The notes below the pieces were generated by a model. The model saw nothing but the letters and a program-made list of their open reading frames with translations. It was not told where the DNA came from and did not search any database. From DASZIT01 sp036268775 (GTDB taxonomy: Bacteria; Actinomycetota; Acidimicrobiia; Acidimicrobiales; RAAP-2): 64,000 nucleotides of DNA. A program made the position numbers and the translations under genes. Below, piece after piece: positions 16,815 to 24,775 of the stretch. The DNA lies in contig DATATM010000004.1 in assembly GCA_036268775.1 (NCBI GenBank), positions 1 through 64,000 on the forward strand, written 5' to 3'. Position 1 is the first letter of the stretch. Each line of letters opens with the position of its first letter.

Positions 16815-19529
16815 TCAGTCGAGGCGGAGGGTGGCGATCCCGTGGGGCCGGAGTTCGAACCGGCCGTCGAAGGGCTCGAGCGGTCGTCCCCGCAGATCGA
16901 CCAGCCATCCCGATCGACTCTCCACTTCCACCACCGTCGGCACGTCGCCGGGGTTGAACACCCGGATCTCCAGGGAGCCGGCCTCCCTCCGCACCGAGGA
17001 CACCTCCGCACCCCGAAGGGTGAGGGGGGACCCCGAAGCCGGGCGGGTGCCACCCCCGAAGGAGCCCACCGGCAGCAGCGGCAACAGGACGTCGTCGGCC
17101 AGCTGGTAGGGATCGGCGCCATCGACAGACAGGGCGTAGTGGGCCTCGACCGGTCCGATCATCTGGGGTCCCTCGATGGGGGTCATCGGTCCGGCCGGGA
17201 GGGGGCGGGTGATCATCCCGAACCGGGAGAGCATGCCGGTGGATCGGAGCAGGGTGAGGGCCAGGGCGGACGCCTTCGGCCCGGCGCCGGCCACGTCGTC
17301 CACATCGACCAGCTCGTACTCGAGGAGGCCTTCGTGGATCACTGTCAGGCCACCGGCGGAGACGAAGCGGCGGGAGGGGAAGGTCGGGGTCCCGAACTCC
17401 TCGTCCCGGCCCTCGGCGGTCAGACCCCGCGTCACCACGGTGAAGGCGCACTCCGCCCGGGAGGTCGCCGCCGGCTCGCGCAGCGGGAAGTGGGCACGGA
17501 GCCGATGGTCCCTCGAGGCGTTGTCGAAGGAGGTGTGCACCCGCACGACGGTCTCCTCGGCCCGGAGTTCCAAAGTGGTGGTGACCTCGGTGGGGCGGGA
17601 CCCGACCCGGGTCCGGCTGTCGTTGTCCACCCGTTCCGGCCAGTTATAGGTCGAACGCACCACCACCGTGCCCCGGACCGGACCCCGGTCGCCGATGGCA
17701 ACCACCACCGACTCGGGCACTTCCACCCGGCGGTCGTGGGCCGGCGGGGAGTAGTTGTAGGTGTCGCCGTGGTCGCCATCGTCGACCAGGCGGCCGTAGC
17801 CGGCGATCCCATTGAGGGAGAAGGTCCCGTCGACCGGATTGACTTCCACCGTGATCAGGCCGTTGGAGAGGGTGGCGCCGGTCTCGGGGTCGCCGTCGAC
17901 GGAGACCGGATGGGAGAGCTCGGCCGCTTCGAACTTGGCCCACCCGAAGCCGGGGACGTTCTCCTGTCGGCCGAGAATCCGCCGCATGGCGGGTTGGTCG
18001 ATGGTCACCCGGACTTCGGTGTCCGGGTGGGCGGTGAGCTTGGTGAACAACTCCCGCTTGATCTCCTCGATGGGGACGCCTTCGGGGGGATGGGAGCCGA
18101 TGGTGAGGGTGATGTCGAGCCCGGTGTCGTCTTCGGTGAGCCCGACCTCGGTCACGTAGGTGTCCTCGTCGATGCGGGCGCCCTGGATCATCCCGAGCAT
18201 GCTGACCACCGAAGTGCCGTTGAGGGTGATGGTGCCCGGGAGGCCGGCCCGCTGGGAGATCACCTGGATGTCCGGCCCGGGTTCCCCGAGGGCGGGGACC
18301 ACCAGCTCCACCATGCCCGACCGGTCGCGGGCGGCGGGGTTGACCAGGGTGGTCCCCGGGTGGGAGAGGGAGACGCCGAGCGCGGTCACCGCTTCGCTGG
18401 TCAGGCCCTCACCGATCTGTCGGGCTTCTGCATACCGGTGGAGGACGGCGTCGACCACCTCGTCCACCGAGCAGGCGCAGATGGAGTCGTGGGCGGCGTT
18501 GCGGACCATCAGCTTCCAGGCCACGTCGAGAAACGGCGCCGGCCAGGCCACTCCGTCGAGATAGAGGGCGCTGAGGGGCTCGGCCAGGCGTTCGAGGGAG
18601 CGTTCGGATCGGGCCGCCGCCTGTTTCACGTCGACCCGGTTGGAGCCCACCCCCATGAGGAGATTCGAGCGATACCCGGACCGGAGCTCTCCTCTCCATT
18701 CCGGCAGGCCGTCGGTGGAGAGCCCGGAGAGATACTCGGGCAGCGAACTGATGCCGAGCTCGAACTCTCCCTGCATCTCGTTGGCCTCCGCCACCACCCG
18801 GCCGAGCCAGGGTTGCGGACGCTGGTGGTCGGTGCCGTTCATGAACAGCAACGGGCTTTCCGGGGCCAGGAACGATCCGATCTCGTCCAGGTGGGACCGG
18901 AGGCGCCGGATGAGCGCCTTGGCGTCGTCGGGGAGGGCGGCGCCGTTCCCGTACCCGGCGACCAGGTACTCGGCCCGGACCCGGGAATTGTCGGGTGCCT
19001 CCCAGACGAACGCGGAGGTGTCGACGGCCGAAGGGACTCCCCGCCACACCACCGCGTGCCGGAGTCCGGCCGAGGCGAGGATCTGGGGCATCTGGGCGAT
19101 GTGTCCGAACATGTCCGGCAGGTAGCCGACATCCATGACCCCGCCGAAGGCGGTGCCCCGCCGGATCCCGGCTTGGAGGTCCCGGATGATGGTCTCGCCG
19201 GAGATGAGGAACTCGTCCATCAGGATGTACCAGGGGCCGACGGTGAGCCGACCGGCGGAGGCCAGCGCCCGCAGCCGACCCTCGTTCTCAGGGCGGATCT
19301 CGAGGTAGTCGTCGATGACCGCCAGCTGGCCGTCGAGGAGAAAGGTCTTGTAGGAGGGATCCCGCTCCAACAGATCCAACAAGCCGTCGATGAGGTGGAC
19401 CAGCTTGAGCCGGAAGGTTTGGAACGGGTCGTACCACTCCCGGTCCCAATGGGTATGGGGGACGACGGCGATCCGTCGGCGTGCTGCTGGAGGGCCCCCG
19501 GCAGCGGGGGCCGAAGTCGATGAGCTCAT
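16815..19529 (-). CDS. GH38 alpha-mannosidase
   Basis: The 904-residue glycoside hydrolase of family 38 has its zinc ligands in HTHWDREWY (His25, His27 and Asp29 region), and Asp139 in YLPDMFGH is the expected nucleophile. The middle domain follows (NAAHDSICACSVDEVVDAVL, with the family's HD motif), and the long C-terminal beta domain extends to the end. There is no signal peptide, so it is probably cytoplasmic and acts on mannosides imported or turned over inside the cell. The start ATG overlaps the stop of the small upstream gene at 19526 (ATGA), which implies coupling. The length is typical of bacterial members (800-1000 residues). The substrate linkage is not known. Confidence 0.88.
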   Translation of the reverse strand: MSSSTSAPAAGGPPAARRRIAVVPHTHWDREWYDPFQTFRLKLVHLIDGLLDLLERDPSYKTFLLDGQLAVIDDYLEIRPENEGRLRALASAGRLTVGPWYILMDEFLISGETIIRDLQAGIRRGTAFGGVMDVGYLPDMFGHIAQMPQILASAGLRHAVVWRGVPSAVDTSAFVWEAPDNSRVRAEYLVAGYGNGAALPDDAKALIRRLRSHLDEIGSFLAPESPLLFMNGTDHQRPQPWLGRVVAEANEMQGEFELGISSLPEYLSGLSTDGLPEWRGELRSGYRSNLLMGVGSNRVDVKQAAARSERSLERLAEPLSALYLDGVAWPAPFLDVAWKLMVRNAAHDSICACSVDEVVDAVLHRYAEARQIGEGLTSEAVTALGVSLSHPGTTLVNPAARDRSGMVELVVPALGEPGPDIQVISQRAGLPGTITLNGTSVVSMLGMIQGARIDEDTYVTEVGLTEDDTGLDITLTIGSHPPEGVPIEEIKRELFTKLTAHPDTEVRVTIDQPAMRRILGRQENVPGFGWAKFEAAELSHPVSVDGDPETGATLSNGLITVEVNPVDGTFSLNGIAGYGRLVDDGDHGDTYNYSPPAHDRRVEVPESVVVAIGDRGPVRGTVVVRSTYNWPERVDNDSRTRVGSRPTEVTTTLELRAEETVVRVHTSFDNASRDHRLRAHFPLREPAATSRAECAFTVVTRGLTAEGRDEEFGTPTFPSRRFVSAGGLTVIHEGLLEYELVDVDDVAGAGPKASALALTLLRSTGMLSRFGMITRPLPAGPMTPIEGPQMIGPVEAHYALSVDGADPYQLADDVLLPLLPVGSFGGGTRPASGSPLTLRGAEVSSVRREAGSLEIRVFNPGDVPTVVEVESRSGWLVDLRGRPLEPFDGRFELRPHGIATLRLD

Positions 19530-19780
19530 GAGGTCAGGGGGCCGTACTCCGCTTCGTACTTCTCCAGCTCGCCGACGATCCGCACCGCGTCGGCTTTGGT
19601 CTGCTCGGTGGCCTGGCCCTGCTGGTCGGCGTAGGCGACCGTGCCCAGCTGGCGCAGGAGCTCATCGGCATTCCGCTTGGCCTGGACGGCGTCGAGCTTG
19701 GCCTGGCCGGCCTTCCCGACCTCGGTGGCCTTGGCCAGCCCCACCTCTGCCTGTGCTTTTACCTTGTCCATGAGGCCCAT
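19526..19780 (-). CDS. Small coiled-coil protein of unknown function
   Basis: This 84-residue hydrophilic, helical protein starts at ATG 19780. It is rich in Ala, Lys, Glu and Gln (KAQAEVGLAKATEVGKAGQA and onwards), has no cysteine and no membrane segment, and should form an amphipathic coiled coil. It is translationally coupled to the GH38 gene through an ATGA overlap. Similar small Ala/Lys/Glu-rich proteins occur next to many actinobacterial genes without known function. The frame is open further upstream, but that part lies in the divergent promoter region. I do not recognise a family. Confidence 0.65.
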   Translation of the reverse strand: MGLMDKVKAQAEVGLAKATEVGKAGQAKLDAVQAKRNADELLRQLGTVAYADQQGQATEQTKADAVRIVGELEKYEAEYGPLTS

Positions 19781-19908
19781 GGAGGCTCCCTTCGCTTCCG
19801 TCGGCGATCTCCCGCCGTCCCTCGAGACCGATCGTAGAGCTTCCCCGGAGGTGATGTGCCTCGGTGACCATGATCGGTGAGACCGGCGTCGGGGACTAGA
19901 CAAAGGGC

Positions 19909-21477
19909 ATGGGTTCGGCCGTTCGCAGTGGGGGAGTTCTCCGCTCCTGGCGGGACCACCTGGCTTCCGGAGCCCACCTCGAAGCCTCTGAGCTCCTGGC
20001 ACCGGGGACCCTGCTCTTGGCCTGGTCTGACCGGTGGCACCGCGCCCCGGCTGCCCCCCTCCTGAAGGACGCCGGTGCTTCGTCGGCACTGGCCGGCGTG
20101 CCCCGACGGGACGGATCCTGGTGGTCGGGGGAGGAGTTCGAGGGGGCCGCCCGTCGGGGGGCGGGCCGCCTGGTGGCGGCCGGGCTCCAGCCCGGGGACC
20201 GGGTGCTGTGGTCGACCGGGTCGTCGGTGGTCTCGATCATCAGCCACGTTGCCGCCCTCCGGGCCGGCCTGGTGGTGGTGCCGGCCAATACCGCCTACAC
20301 CCAGCGCGAGATCGCCTACATCGTGGCCGAGGTCCGTCCGGCGGCCGCCATCGTCGACGATCCGCTCCGGGGGCAGTGGGCGAGCCAGGCCTCCGACCGG
20401 CCGCTGGTGGTAACCGGGCCGGAGCTCGACCTTCCCGACGGGGACCCGGGGCGGTTGGATACCGCCGGGCCCGACGACCCTGCCCTCATCTGTTTCACCT
20501 CCGGCACCACCGGGGACCCGAAGGGCGCGGTCCTCTCCCACCAGAACCTGCTGGCCGCCACCCGAGCGGTGACGTTGGCCTGGAGGTGGGAGCCGGGTGA
20601 TCGGCTGATCCACTGCCTGCCGGTGTTCCATGCCCATGGGCTCTGCGTCGGCATCTACGGGACGTTGCAGTCGGGAGGCTCGGCGGTGCTGCTTCCCGGC
20701 TTCGACCCCGAGGCGGTCGCCGATCTCGCCTCGGGTGGCGACACCTCGCTGTTCTTCGGGGTCCCCACCATGTACCACCGGCTCGCCCAGTCGGATCAGG
20801 CTTCCGAGCTCGGACGCCTGCGGCTCTGCGTCTCTGGCTCCGCGCCACTGCCGGCCGTCCTCCACCGGAGGCTGGAGGCGGTGACCGGGATGTCGGTGCT
20901 GGAGCGCTACGGGATGACCGAGACGCTGATGAACGCCTCCAACCCCTATGACGGCGAGCGCCGCCCGGGAACCGTGGGTTTCCCGCTCCCCGGCGTCGAG
21001 ATCAGGCTGGCCCCCGACGGGGAGATCGAGCTGCGCGGGCCCAACGTGTTCGCCGGCTACTGGGAGCGCCCTGCCGCCACCGCCGAGACCTTCGTCGAAT
21101 CGGAGGATGGCGGCCCCCCGTGGTTCCGGAGTGGCGATCTGGGCAGTGTCGACGACGGCTATCTGACCATCCGCGGCCGGTCGAAGGAGTTGATCATCAG
21201 CGGCGGGTTCAACGTCTATCCCACCGAGGTCGAGGACGTGGTCCTCACCCATCCCGGTGTCGCGGAGGTGGCGGTGACCGGGACGCTGTCGGAAGAGTGG
21301 GGAGAAGTGGTCACCGCCTGGATCGTCGCCGATGGGAGGGCGCCGTCGGCGGACGAGCTCTCCGTCTACACCGCCGAGCGGCTGGCGGCCTTCAAACGCC
21401 CGCGTATTGTCCATGTGGTGGATGCCCTTCCCCGGAACGCCCTCGGCAAAGTGGTGAGGAGTGAGCTCGGACGATGA
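19909..21477 (+). CDS. AMP-forming acyl-CoA synthetase, malonyl-CoA synthetase (MatB)-like
   Basis: A 522-residue class I adenylate-forming enzyme that activates a carboxylic acid to its CoA thioester through an acyl-AMP. Core motifs are in order: the phosphate loop ICFTSGTTGDPKGAVLSH, LPVFHAHGL, the adenine-binding LERYGMTET, FRSGDLGSVDDGYL, the hinge GRSKELIISGGFNVYP, and the catalytic lysine in LPRNALGKV. The run YGMTETLMNASNPYDGERR, leading into PGTVGFPLPGVE, is like MatB, which uses malonate or methylmalonate; the substrate is inferred only. The start is ATG 19909, and the stop overlaps the rnhB start. Confidence 0.85.
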   Translation: MGSAVRSGGVLRSWRDHLASGAHLEASELLAPGTLLLAWSDRWHRAPAAPLLKDAGASSALAGVPRRDGSWWSGEEFEGAARRGAGRLVAAGLQPGDRVLWSTGSSVVSIISHVAALRAGLVVVPANTAYTQREIAYIVAEVRPAAAIVDDPLRGQWASQASDRPLVVTGPELDLPDGDPGRLDTAGPDDPALICFTSGTTGDPKGAVLSHQNLLAATRAVTLAWRWEPGDRLIHCLPVFHAHGLCVGIYGTLQSGGSAVLLPGFDPEAVADLASGGDTSLFFGVPTMYHRLAQSDQASELGRLRLCVSGSAPLPAVLHRRLEAVTGMSVLERYGMTETLMNASNPYDGERRPGTVGFPLPGVEIRLAPDGEIELRGPNVFAGYWERPAATAETFVESEDGGPPWFRSGDLGSVDDGYLTIRGRSKELIISGGFNVYPTEVEDVVLTHPGVAEVAVTGTLSEEWGEVVTAWIVADGRAPSADELSVYTAERLAAFKRPRIVHVVDALPRNALGKVVRSELGR

Positions 21478-22214
21478 CGATCGCCGCCCGCCCGACCCCC
21501 GCAGTCCGTCCTTCCCGACGGGTCGAGCGGTCGCTGCAGAAGGAAGGCTTCGAGGTGGTGGTCGGCCTCGACGAGGTGGGCCGGGGCGCCTGGGCGGGGC
21601 CGGTATCGGTGGGGGTGGCGGTCATCCCCATCAAGTCACCCCCCAAGGGCCTCCGGGACTCCAAGTTGATACCGGAGGAGGAACGGGAGGTCCTGTTCCC
21701 CCGGGTGGCTTCCTGGTGCACGGAGTGGTCGGTGGGTCACGCCGGGCCGGAGGAGTGTGACCGTTGGGGGATGACGGTGGCACTCAGACTGGCCGCCGGC
21801 CGGGCTCTGGCCGGGCTCACCTGCGTCCCCGACGTGATCCTGATGGACGGATCCTTCGACTACGTCACCGACCCGGTGGAAGGAGGGGGCTGTGCGGCGG
21901 AGAACGCCGTGGTGCGCACCGTGGTCCGGGGCGACCTCACCTGCACCTCGATTGCGGCGGCGTCGATCGTGGCCAAGGTGACCCGGGACCGGATGATGCG
22001 CGAGCTGTCGGACAACTTTCCGGCTTTCGACTTCCACCGCAACAAGGGCTACCCGTCTCCCACCCACCAGACCGCGCTGGCCGGCACCGGGCTCACCTCC
22101 ATCCACCGCCGGTCCTGGGCCTTCGTGGACAACCTGCCCTATGGGCGGGTGGGGTGGCCAGGCCCGCCGGTCGGGCTGCCGATCCAGCCGGAACTGGCGT
22201 TGGAGCTGGAGTAG
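21474..22214 (+). CDS. rnhB: Ribonuclease HII
   Basis: The 246-residue enzyme removes ribonucleotides misincorporated in DNA and degrades RNA in RNA-DNA hybrids. The first active-site pair is in GLDEVGRGAWAGPV; the third acidic residue is in ILMDGSFDY; the last lies in SIVAKVTRDRMM. It is longer than the usual 200-220 residues because of an acidic loop (about 125-140) and a C-terminal proline-rich tail. The start ATG 21474 overlaps the synthetase stop (ATGA). The C-terminus nearly touches the convergent acyl-CoA dehydrogenase gene, with 7 bases between. Confidence 0.92.
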   Translation: MTIAARPTPAVRPSRRVERSLQKEGFEVVVGLDEVGRGAWAGPVSVGVAVIPIKSPPKGLRDSKLIPEEEREVLFPRVASWCTEWSVGHAGPEECDRWGMTVALRLAAGRALAGLTCVPDVILMDGSFDYVTDPVEGGGCAAENAVVRTVVRGDLTCTSIAAASIVAKVTRDRMMRELSDNFPAFDFHRNKGYPSPTHQTALAGTGLTSIHRRSWAFVDNLPYGRVGWPGPPVGLPIQPELALELE

Positions 22215-22221
22215 GAGTCGC

Positions 22222-23457
22222 TTACTTCGGGGCCGGCTCTTTGGGGAGCCCGAGGACCCGCTCCCCGATGATGTTGTGCAGCACCTCGTCGGTGCCGCCG
22301 GCCACCCGCATCCCCGGGACCCCGAGCAGGAACTCGGACCAGGCGTAGGTGCCCCAGCGGCCGCTGTCGGCGATCAGCTCGGGACCCAGCACCGACGAGA
22401 GCAACTCGTAGGTGCGGACCATGTTGGCGGTGAGAGACAGCTTTCCGAGGGACATCTCCGGCCCGGGCAGCTGGCCGGCGGCAATCTTGGCCATGGAGCG
22501 GAGATTGGTATAGGCCGCCACCCGATCGTTGATGATGATGTCGGCCAATTGCTGACGGATGAGGGGGTCGCCGGCCCGTCCCTGATGCCGGGCCAGTTCG
22601 ATCAGCCGCTGGGAGGAGTGGAGCCCGAGGCCCCCGCCCCCGCCCCCGATGGCGGCTCGCTCGTTCATCAGGGTGGTCAACGCCACGGTCCAGCCCCCGT
22701 TCACGTCGCCCAACCGGTGGTCGTCGGGGATTCTCACGTCGGTGAAGAAGACCTCGTTGAAGGAGGCCCCGCCGGTCATTTGGCGAAGCGGACGGACCTC
22801 GACACCCGGGGCGTGCATGTTCACCACGAAGCCGGTCAACCCGCGATGCTTCGGCTGATCGGGGTCGGTCCGGCAGATGATCTCGCCGATGTCGGAGAAC
22901 TGGGCCCCGGAAGTCCAGACCTTCTGTCCATTCACGATCCACTCATCCCCGTCTCGGACCGCCCGGGTCTGCAGACCGGCGAGGTCAGAGCCGGCGACCG
23001 GCTCGCTGAAGAGCTGGCAGCCGACGATGTCCCCGCGGTGCATCGGTTGGAGGTAGGCCTGCTTCACCTCCTCGAGGGCGTGGGCCAGGATGGTGGGGGC
23101 CACCATGCCGAGCCCGATGCCGAACGGGCTTTGCGACGGCGAGCGGTAGTCGGACGCCACGGTGGTGAAGATCCGCTGGTAGCTGCGGGGGAGACCCCGG
23201 CCCCCGTAGGCGGGGGGACCGGTGATCCAGCCGAAGCCGGCGTCGTAGACGGTTCGCGCCCACTCCTTGGCCTGGGCGACATCGGCGGCCTCCTCTTCGG
23301 GGTTCCGCTCGGGGAACAGCCCGACGTGGTCCGACCCTTTGCCCCAGACGAAATTCTCCGCTGTCCGGCGGGGGAGGTGGGAATCGAGGAACTCCCGGGC
23401 GTCGGCTTCGAATTGATCTTCGCTGATCTGGGTCGGATCGGCAGCGGTGGTGGTCAT
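22222..23457 (-). CDS. Acyl-CoA dehydrogenase family flavoprotein
   Basis: This 411-residue FAD enzyme introduces an alpha-beta double bond into an acyl-CoA. Motifs are QLFSEPVAGSDLAGLQTRA (flavin and acyl-CoA contacts), VNGQKVWTSGAQ, GLTGFVVNMHAPGVEVRPL, and the C-terminal GTDEVLHNIIGERVLGLP. The expected catalytic base position in this subfamily (FadE-like, often for branched or steroid acyl-CoAs) cannot be fixed by eye. The start is ATG 23457. A GACCG-tt-CGGTC palindrome 38 bases upstream suggests TetR-family repression. No partner electron-transfer flavoprotein gene is nearby. Confidence 0.88.
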   Translation of the reverse strand: MTTTAADPTQISEDQFEADAREFLDSHLPRRTAENFVWGKGSDHVGLFPERNPEEEAADVAQAKEWARTVYDAGFGWITGPPAYGGRGLPRSYQRIFTTVASDYRSPSQSPFGIGLGMVAPTILAHALEEVKQAYLQPMHRGDIVGCQLFSEPVAGSDLAGLQTRAVRDGDEWIVNGQKVWTSGAQFSDIGEIICRTDPDQPKHRGLTGFVVNMHAPGVEVRPLRQMTGGASFNEVFFTDVRIPDDHRLGDVNGGWTVALTTLMNERAAIGGGGGGLGLHSSQRLIELARHQGRAGDPLIRQQLADIIINDRVAAYTNLRSMAKIAAGQLPGPEMSLGKLSLTANMVRTYELLSSVLGPELIADSGRWGTYAWSEFLLGVPGMRVAGGTDEVLHNIIGERVLGLPKEPAPK

Positions 23458-23494
23458 CTCGGCAGGGCCCCCTCGGTCGTCGGTCGATTTTCTT

Positions 23495-23506
23495 GACCGT
23501 TCGGTC
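23495..23506. promoter_or_regulatory. Palindromic operator candidate before the acyl-CoA dehydrogenase
   Basis: GACCG, two bases, CGGTC, with an almost symmetrical outer T/A pair, lies 38-49 bases upstream of the start codon. TetR-family regulators of lipid-degradation genes bind sites of this form. No regulator gene is in the window. Confidence 0.4.
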
Positions 23507-23621
23507 CAGACGCCCGTCAGCGTATCGGCCAGAGCCGCGGAGGGAAAAGACGGCGCTCATCTACCGGCGGCTCGGCGCCTGGCCGAGGCTAAAGCCCCGG
23601 TCCTGATCCGCCGATGAGTCA

Positions 23622-24107
23622 GTGGTGCGAGTTGGCTCCCCCTTGGTGCGACGCCGTTGTAGCGAGGCTGGCCAGTCGCTGGTCGAAGTGGTGGCCGCCA
23701 TCACCGTGCTGATCATCGTCCTGGTCCCCGCCCTGCTCCTGGTGACCAAGTCGACCCAGACGGTCTACAACAACCAGTACAAAGTGACCGCCGCCAACCT
23801 GGCCAACGGGCAACTGGAGAAGGACCGCATTCAGTCGGTCGCCCAGCAAACCCTGACCTTGACCGCCCCGATCAGCCCGGTGACCGTCGGCACCGAGTCG
23901 TACACCATCGCCCAGGTGTCCGGCTGGTGCACCCCACCCACCACGTCGGCGGGGAGCTGGACCAGCTACAGCTCGGGTACCTCGTACTCCTACGGGGTGA
24001 AGGTCACCGTGACCTGGGCGGAGGATCAGACCGGGGTCCAGGTTGCCGGGGTGCTGACCACTCCGCCCGGCATCACCGCCGCCACTGGAACGACCTGCCC
24101 GCTGTGA
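23622..24107 (+). CDS. Minor type IV pilin-like protein 1 (prepilin leader)
   Basis: A 161-residue prepilin with a short basic leader ends in the class III cleavage site SEAG|QSLVEV (Glu at +5) and continues with a hydrophobic helix VVAAITVLIIVLVPALLLVT. The globular part has two cysteines (GWCTPP and TTCPL). It resembles PilV-type minor pilins, which prime assembly or sit at the tip. The start is GTG 23622 or the GTG that follows it; neither has a strong ribosome site. The stop overlaps the next gene as GTGA. This is the first gene of a three-gene operon. Confidence 0.82.
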   Translation: MVRVGSPLVRRRCSEAGQSLVEVVAAITVLIIVLVPALLLVTKSTQTVYNNQYKVTAANLANGQLEKDRIQSVAQQTLTLTAPISPVTVGTESYTIAQVSGWCTPPTTSAGSWTSYSSGTSYSYGVKVTVTWAEDQTGVQVAGVLTTPPGITAATGTTCPL

Positions 24108-24775
24108 ACCGCGCCGACCCCGGTTCCCGCTCCTCTCGCGACGACTCCGGTATTTCGCTGGTGGAATTGATGGCGGCGGTGTCCCTCATGATCGTGGTCA
24201 TCACCATCGGCTTCATCGTCACCACCACCGTAGTGAAGGTGACCTACACCACCCAACGCAACGGGTCGCTTACCGGCCCGGCGCAGAACGGGATGGATAC
24301 CGTCCAAGGCTTCTTCTCCGGCGCGGTTCCCAATCAGACCGTCACCACACCGGTCGGGGTACCCCCTGCCACTGCGGCGCTCTACACCAACAGTTGCTCG
24401 GCCTCGGCGCTGACCAGTACGGCAACCGACGTCTGGCTGTGTTCGGTGCGGTCGGGCTCCACCACCGCCTACAGCTATGAGCTCCATTTCCCCGCCTCGA
24501 CCTGTACGTCGAATGGGGTCTGCACGCTGCAGATAGCCCAACAGGGAGCCAGCCAACCCGTCGCGCAGATCGCCAATGTCTGCGTGACCTGTGCCGGCAC
24601 CACCAACAGTTCGTTCGGCTTTTCGCCGACACCCACCGATCTGTCCAAGGTCTCGTCGGTGACGGTCACCCTCACCGTGGCTTCGCCGACGTCGACTGGG
24701 ACCTCGAAGCCCGCTTCCACCACCACCGTCGTCCGTCAAGTCTCGTTGTCCAACTCCCTGGGGGGGCCGCTGTGA
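24104..24775 (+). CDS. Minor type IV pilin-like protein 2 (prepilin leader)
   Basis: This 223-residue protein starts at GTG 24104, overlapping the stop of the previous gene. Its charged leader ends in RDDSG|ISLVELM, again with Glu at +5, followed by the hydrophobic segment AAVSLMIVVITIGFIVTTTV. It resembles PilW/GspJ-like minor pilins, which are larger than the major subunit. The globular part has five cysteines (including NSCSAS, WLCSV and CVTCAG), which points to an extracytoplasmic, disulfide-bonded domain. The stop overlaps the third gene of the operon by four bases. Confidence 0.82.
   Translation: MNRADPGSRSSRDDSGISLVELMAAVSLMIVVITIGFIVTTTVVKVTYTTQRNGSLTGPAQNGMDTVQGFFSGAVPNQTVTTPVGVPPATAALYTNSCSASALTSTATDVWLCSVRSGSTTAYSYELHFPASTCTSNGVCTLQIAQQGASQPVAQIANVCVTCAGTTNSSFGFSPTPTDLSKVSSVTVTLTVASPTSTGTSKPASTTTVVRQVSLSNSLGGPL

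Noticed and set aside
16842..19523. An 893-codon open frame on the plus strand opposite the GH38 gene
   Set aside because: It is a shadow of the alpha-mannosidase; it has no domain, and its Gly/Glu/His/Val-rich composition is the usual antisense pattern.
23927..24103. 5' extension of the second minor pilin upstream of GTG 24104
   Set aside because: The frame is open but lies inside the first pilin gene, encodes no prepilin leader and would place the cleavage site about 80 residues in.
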